Source: Temnothorax longispinosus (lineage: Eukaryota; Arthropoda; Insecta; Hymenoptera; Formicidae). Taken from it: 64,000 bases of DNA. The DNA lies in the NCBI RefSeq assembly GCF_030848805.1, contig NC_092358.1, forward strand, positions 22,717,832 to 22,781,831. The letters run 5' to 3'. This document shows positions 38,001 to 47,424 of the stretch, one piece after another; position 1 is the stretch's first letter, and each line of letters starts with the position of its first letter. The position numbers and the translations under genes are program-made. The notes beneath the pieces were generated by a model. The model had not been told where the DNA came from, ran no database searches, and worked only from the letters and a program-made list of their open reading frames with translations.

Positions 38001-38820
38001 CGTCGTCATCGTGTCGTTACGTTGATCCTGGCGTGTCGAATTCTTTCACGATGTACAAGCCGACTGGAACGAAAATTAATTCGTTCCGTTCAGTTTCGAG
38101 TTTTAGAGATCTGGATCAACAGTTTCCTAAGTGGAGGATTACCTGGAGGGAGGCGATAAGCGCCAAGAGGGCGGCAGAAAGTATCGCTAAAACAAAATCA
38201 ATTTTATTGAATAAATTAGAGTTTCTTTTTTGTCTATTTGTCATTATTGTGCATTATTAGTGCTGTTTAAACAATTATCTGGTATTTCTCATTTCCTTCC
38301 AGAATCGCCGGTTAAACTATCTCTTAGACGTCTGGCCGTAGAGACGACAAGGGTATAATTTAAGAGGCTAGGTTCTGGTACTATCGCGCGTGATTCCAAT
38401 ATTTGCGTCGTACTCGGCCCGGACTTCGGCCCGGGTATTGTAAGTCAATCTCGTCGAGAGTTCAATCTATCTTACGACAAGATGTCGATTGATGTCTGAA
38501 ATCAGAGTTCTAGGGAGCTCGTGATGTGCGGCGCCGCTTCGAGGAGGACCTCGTGATCAAACAGCCGCAAGATTAAACTTGTATCGTGATTTAACTTAGT
38601 ATCACGTGATACTGCTTGCTAACAAATTGCACCGATTTCCTCGAGAGGTGCATATTTGTAGTAGAAAACAAAAAGAAGATAGAACAATTTTATATTTTTT
38701 GTTGAAAAATATAGAAGACAGTAAGAATATTCTCTTACTTTACACGTTGATCAATACATATAAATTATTAAAAATAATATATTAAAACAAACTAAACTTA
38801 ATATTGTACATAATTTATAC
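32055..38820. other. AT-rich spacer with many GC islands, no gene recognised
   Basis: GC-richer islands occur at about 32880-33260, 33560-33930, 34430-34730, 35220-35620, 35940-36290, 37140-37470, 37830-38180 and 38300-38640. Frames within them are up to about 116 codons and match no family known to me. A 13-base G run lies at 35473-35485. Candidate splice-site pairs inside two of the islands are listed among the findings. Even spacing of islands in AT-rich DNA is what conserved regulatory elements near developmental genes can look like, but this is unproven. Confidence 0.5.
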
Positions 38821-38827
38821 ATTATAC

Positions 38828-38828
<1 letters not shown>

Positions 38829-38872
<44 letters not shown>
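38829..38872. repeat. (TA)22 microsatellite
   Basis: Uninterrupted TA dinucleotides for about 44 bp; self-complementary and able to extrude as a cruciform. Confidence 0.95.
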
Positions 38873-38876
<4 letters not shown>

Positions 38877-39311
38877 AATTTATTTTATTGTATATGCCGT
38901 GTAACATTTAAATATATTTTAATTTATTAAATTGAATTTCATTTAGTTTTAATATATACGTTGTGCGGAATATGATATTTGGAACGTGATGACTACGTCT
39001 CAAGTTTGCTTCATATCCACCCACGGTTTCCATATTTACATTTCGCTTACACAGATGGTGCATTAACCCTCGCCACATGAATTATGAGAGCATCATCTCT
39101 TCCACGCGACCGCAAATTAGTTTCAATTACCACCGAGAACAGGCTTTGATATGATAACAGCCAAAGCGAGTCATCGTGGTGATGCATCAAGTTAGTACTC
39201 TAAATTTCAGGAAAGCACGCAAACAGCGTCAACAAACTTTTTTAAAAAATTACATCCTTGAAAAAGACGATAATTAGCCGTGGAACGTTTCGCTTGCGAA
39301 ATAAAACTTGT

Positions 39312-39341
39312 AATAAATAAATAAATAAATAAATAAATAAA
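39312..39341. repeat. (AAAT)n microsatellite
   Basis: About seven tandem AAAT units followed by a short A run. Confidence 0.9.
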
Positions 39342-39479
39342 AAACAGTTTGTGCGCTCTTATGAGAAATAGTTAGATTAGCGTAAATTTTAAAATATTAG
39401 TAACTTAGCTCTGTAAAGTAAGTGAGAGGTAAAAACAATTTATAAAAAACGTAATAGCACATAAAAAGAAAGCTTAATA

Positions 39480-40925
39480 TATATTAAACTGTAAAAGAAC
39501 CGATGATTCTGTGTAAATGTAGGTAATATACTTCCTGAAATGTGTGCTTCTCAGAAGTATACTCTAACGCAATTGGTCGTAGCTCTAAATAAGACATAAA
39601 TATCGATGATATTACCTGCACATCACGTGAAAGCACATCTTTCACAAAATTGATCCTCACCATCAGCATCCAGCGCACGTCGAAACCACTCTCTAGCATC
39701 CTTCTGAAACGCGAAGCAGAAGCATCACTGGGTGTGAAGCTGCAAGCGCGAAGTCGGTATCTCTTTCTAGGACATTAACGCGCCGCTCGCGCAAGATGTA
39801 AATATCGCAATCATGGGCACGGGGAAACTTAACGGGGGCGGGGGCAGGGATGGGGAGGGGGAGGGCGGCTTTCTCGAAATACGGTGGTACGTCGCGCGTG
39901 CGGCATCCCGACACGCTCGAACAGTCGGCGCGCTGGAGATTCGCGGACACGCGGAGCAACATAAATGCATTATTCAGGGAGAGGCGCCACGAGGCGCGGC
40001 ACGGGGTGGCGGTAGTACACACACTCTACTGCGTTTACGTTACTTCCAGGAGATTAAACTTGCATGCGGCGCGCGAGCGAGCTATGAAGTATAGTCGCAG
40101 ACGGCATGGCCGACATGCGACTTGCGCTCGGACAATGCACCGGACCGGTTTCGGATGTTGTTGCGTACCCTTTTTCGACCTTCCCCCATGCTCTCTCCCA
40201 GGGGAGAGAGCAAACAAATTTCGATTTTATTACGTATCGCGAACGCGCGCGCGCGCGCGCGTTACGTGTGTTTTAATAGAAAACAGATGAAGCTGCGTGC
40301 TCCTTCGTGTTCCTTCGTTTTTATACATACAAAAATGAAGAAAAGTGGATTATAAGGATAAATTTAACAAATAGATATGATACGATGAGTATGAGGTGTG
40401 ACAACGAGATGGGTTTAAGATAAAAAGTACACAGGAACGATATGCAACAACCTGATAATGCCTGAGGAAAGTTTAAACCTAATTATATGAAGCGATATAA
40501 TGTTTACGGTTATCCACAATGTTAATCCCGTTGTAGTTTCCAATTTCGCATCGGACGTTAAATTTCCACGTGTAGGTATATTCCACGAACGTGACGCGCA
40601 CGTACTCCGCTTTGTTTCGGAAACCGATATCGCGCCGCGGCCGGTAGCAGGGTAGCGCAGCACGTCCCCTTTAACCCATTAACCCAAATAATTGGCGATT
40701 CGCCAGGACCGGCTAGGACGCGCATTCTGGGCCTGATGTATTGCTCGAAACCGCGTTAACTTCGCCGCTTAAGACCAATCCCACCCCGCAACAGCAATTC
40801 CATTAAGTACAATTGTAAGCGTAAGCGATTGCCCGCTCGATCGTTGACATCTTAACGTCGTGCTTAGACACATGGCGCATATTTTGCCTGCAATTTGCCG
40901 TCACATAGACGCGATGCATTGCATC
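39480..40925. other. GC-rich blocks, no gene recognised
   Basis: 39660-40300 is CpG-rich, with several overlapping frames of up to 146 codons whose compositions are Arg/Ala/Pro-biased and unrecognised. It includes alternating GC at 40244-40261. A second block spans about 40500-40920. A minus-strand candidate exon at 39616-39703 is listed among the findings. The CpG density would fit a promoter, but orientation cannot be decided. Confidence 0.4.
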
Positions 40926-40930
40926 AATGT

Positions 40931-41501
40931 GTACAAAACATCAGTTACCTAAAATTTCAACTTCATGGAGTATTTTTATAAATGTATCGTGATAACACAG
41001 TTTGATAAAAAAAAGAACTCCCTGAAATCATAACTTCTTATAATTTTCTTAATGCTGAATATAATTTTGCTCCCGGAAATGCTTTATCACGTCATAGTTT
41101 TTAAGATATTTCAAATTAAAGTGTAAAGTAGTGTAAAGAGGGTTATTTTAATATAATTTATCATGCCACAGTTGTGCGGTATATGACGTGCTAAAAAAGT
41201 TTCACTCCCTTTAAAACTAAGTTGGAACTATCAATCCTTAGAAGAAACTTGTTGTGAAGATTAAGATTAATAAAATTTTTATGAACAAAGATTAGATCTA
41301 TTGCGTCACAGGAAGCTTGTATATTAAGAAATACATGCAATCTGCTACCATGTATTAATTTTGTTATATTCAGCATTAAAAGAAAATTATAAGAAGTTAT
41401 GATTTCAGGGAGCTTTGTTTTTTTATTAAACTCGTGTTATCACGAGACATTTATAAAAATAGTCTATGAAATTGAAATTTTAGGTAACTGATGTTTTGTA
41501 C
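40931..41501. mobile_element. 571-bp non-autonomous element with ~137-bp inverted termini
   Basis: The left terminus (about 40931-41067) and right terminus (about 41364-41501) are inverted copies. They start GTACAAAACATCAGTTACCT and share AAAATTTCAA, TATTTTTATAAATGT, CGTGATAACAC, CTCCCTGAAATCATAACTTC and TTATAATTTTCTT...AATGCTGAATATAA. The 300-bp middle is AT-rich without a transposase frame. Identity between arms is high (a few substitutions and small indels), suggesting fairly recent activity. The superfamily is not determined because a target duplication is not evident. Confidence 0.78.
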
Positions 41502-41689
41502 TATTAAAAATAATTGTTCTTTAAGAATAATTTGAAAAAAGTTATTTTCTTTCTACTATTCACACGTCGCATTGAAGTAATATGCTCGCGCGGTGCTCCA
41601 GTTTTTACGAAATGTTCGCATTCTTTTTCTTTCAGGAAAAATTGCACTAAATTAAGAAAATTATGAAAAAATGCTGTCAAATTAAAAGT

Positions 41690-42220
41690 CGAGACGCGAT
41701 CCCGCGATGCGTATATAATACATCACGAGTGTGCTAGCTCTTATTCGAGAGAATATCGCGGGGAAATCGCGTCAATTAACCGAGACCCGATCTGAAACGC
41801 GGGAGCGACATTGATGGGAGACGACGAATTCGCGTTTAGAATGATTTATCGTTCGTCCGGGTACATCGGGACGTGCCACACGTGCGAGCAACGATTACAC
41901 GTGTGCGTGGAAGTCCGCTACGAGTCCGTATATGAGCGGAGAGTCGTTAGACAGACGGTAGTAGTGGTGTTTGCGCGTCAGTAAGGCAAGGAGCTGGCTC
42001 GTCTTGACGTCGTGACGAGGGTTGAGGGAGGGCGGACGTAATAGCGACAGTGATGACGAAGTAATGGAGCCGAGGCTCGCGGAGGATTCGTGGAGATCTC
42101 ATCGTCGGGGCATGCATGGGCTCGATTCCATCCCGTACCTCAGATCACGAATGCACCAAAGTCGTTTTGCATTCCGGTCGAATCGGATCAATATTCGTTC
42201 TTCGTTCATAGGGTGACCTG
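41690..42220 (+). promoter_or_regulatory. CpG-rich block, possible promoter
   Basis: GC-rich sequence between AT-rich flanks has an arthropod-type initiator word TCAGT at 41978-41982 and a weak TATA-like GTATATGA about 45 bp upstream. A plus-strand ATG at 42064 opens about 50 codons that match nothing I know. There is no matching downstream promoter element and no clear splice donor. This is a guess from composition and motifs only. Confidence 0.22.
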
Positions 42221-42224
42221 AAAG

Positions 42225-43690
42225 AAACAAAGTATTTTGGATCACAGATACAGTACTATTTTTGCAATGTTATTTAAATTATCTAGACTGAAATAAAATG
42301 CTAACTTGTGCAACGGCATATTTTATGTACGCGTATCGTTTATTTGAGCTTAAAATGAGTATAATTCAAGCTACGCAATCGATTTATTTATGAAGTGACT
42401 GGAATACCGGAGATTGATAAGGCAGCAATGTTACTGTTTTTCGATTTTGACGGTGCGCATTTATGTAATTTGATAATTTAATCAATTATGTAAACGTGTA
42501 GCTTCGAAAACGCGTATTGTTAGTTGTATAAATACTTTATGTCATGGCGCAACTGACTCGCATTTTGTATTCGGATCAATTTGACAAGTATTGTGCTGTT
42601 TCATCCATAAACAATGAAAGGTTATCTTCGTAATTATTTAATTATGAAGCTAGATGAATATTTGATAATTCGTTTACGAAAAAGTTTCAGAACATATACT
42701 AGGGGACTTATCAATGTATTGACGCTGAATCATAGATAACGTCGTTAAGTTCAAGAGATGGTAATAAGTTACCTAGTAAAAAACTTTTCAAAGTTGACAT
42801 GAAAGTTTCGTTATTTTTTTACTATTAAAATAGTTCTTTATTATTTTCACTTTGAATGTTGTTAAAAATATTTTTCCTTCTTCAAAAAAATATATACAAA
42901 ACCTAATATGTATAAAATAATATAAACTAAAACTAATTTAAGTTTCTTAATTAAAGAATTTCTTGAGTTAAAAAAATTCTTTTTTATTTTATCATCTATT
43001 GATGTGAAAAGCTTTATTTAATATTTACCTATTTATTTAGTATTTATTTAATACTTATTTTAGAAAAATTATGGAATTGTTTTGTGAAATTTTATACTTA
43101 TAAGATTTGTTAAGTTAACTTAACGAATTTCATAAATATTAAATTTCGTTAAGAAAATTAACTGCCCTTAAAAATTTATTAGAATTTATGATCTCTCTTT
43201 TTCGAAGTTAAACACCACATTAATATAAGACAAAGTCTCTTTAATATAAGACAAAGTCCCTCTTGCGCAAAGCTGCTTCATTACTTTCTCTCTCTGTCTC
43301 TCTTTCTCTCTCGCGAATTAGTAGGATGAATTTTCCCACAGTGAAAATTTGCCACGAAACCTTAATAAGACTAGTTTCGGAATATCCTTTATTCTCTGCG
43401 GAGTTTGCCCTCCCATTTTCCTTCCTCCATCATCGTCTACTTGCGTTTTTCGACGATGAGTGAATCATCCCTCGACCACCTCGCCCCCCGAAAACTTCGT
43501 TCCGCCTTTAGCAGTGGCGTTCCGGGTATAAGCGTTATTCCCCCAGCTCGTAACTCGATAACTCGATAACTCGCCTGTTATCCGCAAGGTGCCGAGTAAA
43601 TTTAAGAGGCCGCTTAAAATTCTACGCCTCCTTCCAATGAGGTCCCCTCGAGCCGATAGATAGATCTCGACCGATTCGGACCGTTAGTTA
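42225..43690. other. AT-rich spacer with short tandem repeat, no gene seen
   Basis: Very AT-rich to about 43260, then a GC-richer stretch. A 20-21-bp unit (TAATATAAGACAAAGTC(T/C)C) is duplicated at 43221-43261, and a CT-rich tract follows at 43284-43313. No exon was recognised. Confidence 0.55.
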
Positions 43691-43692
43691 CC

Positions 43693-44492
43693 TCGAAGAG
43701 ATTCTTTACGAGAAGTACAGGAACTTCGTTCTTTTCCCATGTCTTATGAGACCAACAGATATTACTATAAGATGTTTTGTTCTTTTGTCATTCTTTTCTT
43801 CTCAATATTTCGATTAGTAATGAAATGAACAGACAAGATGTGAGAAATAAGAAGTACAAACGATCTTCCGATCAACTTATTACTATATCGATAATTTGAT
43901 CATATAAGAGATTAATTACAAATTATTATTTTAACTATATCTCTCTGTCTATAGTTACATATAATTTTTTTATTTTAATATAATAAAGTACTAAGAGAAA
44001 ATTAATTTAATACTGGATGAAACACGTTTGCAGCTAAAGGAATTGTCGAAAAGCAATTCCTTCACAGATCTGACTCGGCAGTCTATAACTCCGCGAGTCG
44101 CGCTTGTCGGATTCGATGTAGCGGCAAAGCGATTCCTCGACGAGGACCGCTAGCGGAAAAGAAAACGGCGCCACGACGCTAGTAGACGCTGTAAATCACC
44201 GTCGAGGATTTACCGATCGCCGAGATGGCTTGTTCCGATTTTTGTCTCGTGACACTTATACAGGGTGTCCCTTTTATTACAGGCTCCTTTGTTGATTTCG
44301 ATAGATTTTTCTCAACAAAGATGTCAGGAGAGTTTTTTTTGAATAATTAATGATTAGAAATAAGAAAAGTACCAATTGAAATATTGAGAAGGAAAGAATG
44401 ACAAGACAAACTTTAGTAATCTCTGTTGGTCTCATAAGACAGGGGAAATAAACGAAGTGAGTTCTTGTACTTCTTGTAAAGAATCTCTTTTG
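43693..44492. repeat. 800-bp inverted repeat pair, arms ~120 bp
   Basis: The left arm (about 43693-43818) and right arm (about 44372-44492) are inverted copies. Both read AAGAGATTCTTTAC, AGAAGTAC, TGTCTTATGAGACCAACAGA, TATTACTA/GATTACTA and TTCTCAATATTTC. The 550-bp spacer contains a GC-rich island (44045-44265) and the word ACAGGGTGTCCC (44261-44272), a type seen at insect transposon ends. It may be a transposon whose centre was replaced, or an inverted duplication. No coding frame was recognised. Confidence 0.7.
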
Positions 44493-44499
44493 AGAATTT

Positions 44500-45195
44500 T
44501 AAATTTTAAAGAAGAAAATGACAGTAAGATGTTTTTTTAATACAAGCTGACTTTAAAATAACAAAAATTGAAACTATTTTACTTTTTGATGGCTGCTATA
44601 GTGCTGCTACAGCCAGAATTTGAATTTTCAGTTTTCTATTGACAATGTATTGATAAAATATTCATTTACAGTGCAAACAGTATTATTGACGTACAATTTA
44701 TTGGAATTAATGCCGATGATAACAATCGAAGAGGTAATCGAATGGAAGAGCCGTGCCTGGCATTTATTATAACATTTTAAGATATCAAATTTGAAGGCTT
44801 GGTTGATGGCCTGGCTAATGCAATTTAACGTATTGACGCATATTTATATGTGCATGCGATTTCATCAAACAAACGGTTGTGCAAATAAATTTGATAGTGC
44901 TCGCGATATGGAATATAATAATTCACTTTCAGGTCGCATTAATTTTTGTTGAATATCCCGTAACGAATTTGACATTAAACAAAAAGACAATAGATAATTA
45001 AGGATTTTATTTTAAAAAGTGTTATTTATGTATTGTTAAACATAACACATGCGCACACATGTACGCAAACATGTACGCACACATTTACAAAACATATTGA
45101 AAATATAAAAAGACGCAAAAAAATTACAAAGGTAAAAGTTAGGTATAAATAAAATTTATTCAATTATGAACAAGATACGTATAATAAAATATTTG
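44500..45195. other. AT-rich spacer, nothing recognised
   Basis: AT-rich sequence without recognised coding frames. CACACATGTACGCA-type words repeat loosely at 45050-45085. Confidence 0.6.
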
Positions 45196-45198
45196 GTA

Positions 45199-45422
45199 CA
45201 CTGAGAAAAAAAATTTGTCAATCCCAAGAAATATTTAGTCCGATACGCGTTCAACTAAACATTTTAGTTACTTAACTAAACATTAGTTGAATTAATTAAT
45301 TCTTGATTGAAGAAGCGAAATAAATTGTTGAAACAACTAATATTTAGTTAACTAACTAAAATGTTTAGTTGAACGTATCGGACTAAATATTTCTTAGGAT
45401 TAACAATTTTTTTTTCTCAGTG
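45199..45422. mobile_element. 224-bp palindromic MITE with TA target duplication
   Basis: Inverted arms start CACTGAGAAAAAAAA on one side and end TTTTTTTTCTCAGTG on the other. They share AAGAAATATTTAGTCCGATA and the AACTAAACATTTTAGTT/AACTAACTAAAATGTTTAGTT blocks. TA flanks both ends (45197-45198, 45423-45424), as for Tc1/mariner-type elements. The interior is made of repeated TTTAGTT/AACTAAA words and has no coding capacity. Confidence 0.8.
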
Positions 45423-45541
45423 TATATAATTTCAAATTAGAAATTAAAAATACAAAAATTATAGTATCATTTCTCTTTAAAGAATTATGTAATGAAACAA
45501 TTAATATTAGAATGCGTGTGGATAATTTAAGAGAGAGAGAT

Positions 45542-45672
45542 AAATAGTATATTGTACAACTAGTAGGAAAAGTGGTCGATTCTAAATGAGTGTGAAGTTG
45601 CTCGCTTCGCTCGTGCGACCATCACACTCATTTGGGCTCGACCACTCTTCCCACGAGTTGTTCATACTATTT
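45542..45672. repeat. 131-bp imperfect hairpin with GC-rich tip
   Basis: The arms pair from AAATAGTAT at the outside (45542-45550 with 45664-45672) inwards. They run through CAACTAGTAGGAA/CAACTCGTGGGAA, GTGGTCGA, AAATGAGTGTGA and a CGAGCGAAGCGAGC tip around 45600-45611. It shares its core with a second hairpin at 47303-47420. It has no coding frame. It may be a small non-autonomous element or a transcribed hairpin. Confidence 0.72.
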
Positions 45673-45759
45673 TTCCTAACAAGAGCGTGAAACAGGCCGC
45701 TTTTCGCGCTTGTTTTACAATTTCATTTCTCCACTAGTTGAGAAAATGTCACTCTCGCG

Positions 45760-47190
45760 TTAAAATTATTTATGATATATATAACCTATAAAACAGACCG
45801 ATAAAATGACATCGAACTTAACAATGCGTAGAGAGCTCGCAGTGGTGTAATATTTGTCAGCTCTTTTTAAATCGGGTCTCCGATTGGAAACTTTACATGT
45901 CGCCTCGATATACTTAAATCGATTTAAGAGACATCGGTGGCGAATCGCACGGTGGTCCTCCATCGTTGGTCGATAATAATGTCCGGAAAAACGCCGAGGG
46001 CGATATAATAAATCGAAAACCCACTTGATATAAGTGTGTTCGTGTGCCACCCACGCACACGTACAGACAAACGCAGCCGTCCACTCTCAACGACGAGAAC
46101 GTTTAACTGCATTCCAATAAATAACTTTTATGTGAACCGCGGCGTCGTTCTCTCGCCGAAGATTTAAGAACGGCAGTAGTTTAGGAGACAAGTTCTGGGG
46201 GGTGATTCGCTCCGCGAGCTCCCTAATTTCTATTTCCGCCATGACGTCACGTTTTCTCTCATTCCCGCAAGCATCCCTTGAGCGTCGCGGAAGTCGTTAC
46301 GTGGTCGCATGAGGGTGACTTTTGTGTTCCGTGACGATGACCGCGTTTTTTTCTCTCATACTCTCCTTTCGGCGGGATGTCTTGTTACCACCGCGTCAAT
46401 GATTAATAGCGGAATAATTTTCGTAACAAAACTACATTAAATATATTTGGTAAGAAAACGAATAAGTAGTTCCTCGTAAATCTTCAAATAATTTCGACAG
46501 AAGAGATTTAGCAGTCATCCTGTTATTCTCATTGCCCTCTTTGAAATAAAATTTTAAATAAAAAAAGGATTTCCTAAAAAAATGCTTTTACGGCGATTCG
46601 TTTACTGAGTTTACAGGATGTCACGGTATTGTCGAAATGGAAACTTGGCCGTAGTGTAAATAACGTCGAGAGGACGATTGATTGAAGTGAGTGATGGCTA
46701 GTTTCGTTTTAGTTTCGCGAATGATGGTTAGATTTCGATAAACGAATCGAGAACGACCGTTTGTCACATGGAGTCGGCTATTTGGGAGAAAGAACGTTGC
46801 GGATATCTTTTTTTATGATACTGTTTGATTGATCGTAATATAAAAAATATATAGAAAAATATTAAAAATATTAAGCACATATGATCAAGGTCCGTCATTG
46901 TTATTGAGAAGTTAATTTTCAGGATTTTTATTGTTAATAACAAATTTTTCATAAAATCTGATGGTTTTAACGATATATTTAATCTCGCAACAGAACCGTT
47001 CCAACATGTTACATATCATAACTGCATGCATAAATATAACTCTTAACGATAAATTGCCTTTTTCCGACCTTTCACAATCTTCTATTCTTCTAAAAATTAT
47101 GACTTGATAAAACATTCCGAAAATTAAAATTGTATAAAAAATGATTAAAAATGATTAAATATTTTTTTCACAACACCTCCACGGAAAGTT
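45760..47190. other. GC island between two related hairpins; no gene recognised
   Basis: A GC-richer island spans about 45770-46420 and includes a perfect CRE (TGACGTCA, 46242-46249). A weaker island lies at about 46590-46800. Minus-strand frames of 94 and 62 codons near 45766-46112 are unrecognised. The rest is AT-rich. Confidence 0.45.
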
Positions 47191-47302
47191 CAACTTTCTA
47201 TGTCTGTAGAGAGGGTCGAAATTGGCCACTCTCGGGGCGAGAGGGGCTCTCTACTGGCATGGAAGTCGAACATTTCCATAAAGGTATTGGGAAAAATATC
47301 GT

Positions 47303-47420
47303 GTGCACCTCGGGTCGAAAGCTTCTTCAGACTCGTGTGATTGCCGCTCTCGCCTTCGGCTCGGGCGACAAACTTCACACTCGTCTGAAAAACGCAACTT
47401 TATTTCTCCCCTTGGTGCAC
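47303..47420. repeat. 118-bp imperfect hairpin, related to the one at 45.6 kb
   Basis: GTGCAC lies at both ends. The inner arms (about 47324-47389) pair CAGACTCGTGTGATTGCCGC with the complement of the CAAACTTCACACTCGTCTG side, around a CTCGCCTTCGGCTCG tip. The core (GAGTGTGAAGT, then TGTCGC, and ATCACAC...) matches the hairpin at 45542-45672. A further small palindrome CTCTCGGGGCGAGAG sits just upstream at 47231-47245. Confidence 0.7.
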
Positions 47421-47424
47421 AATA

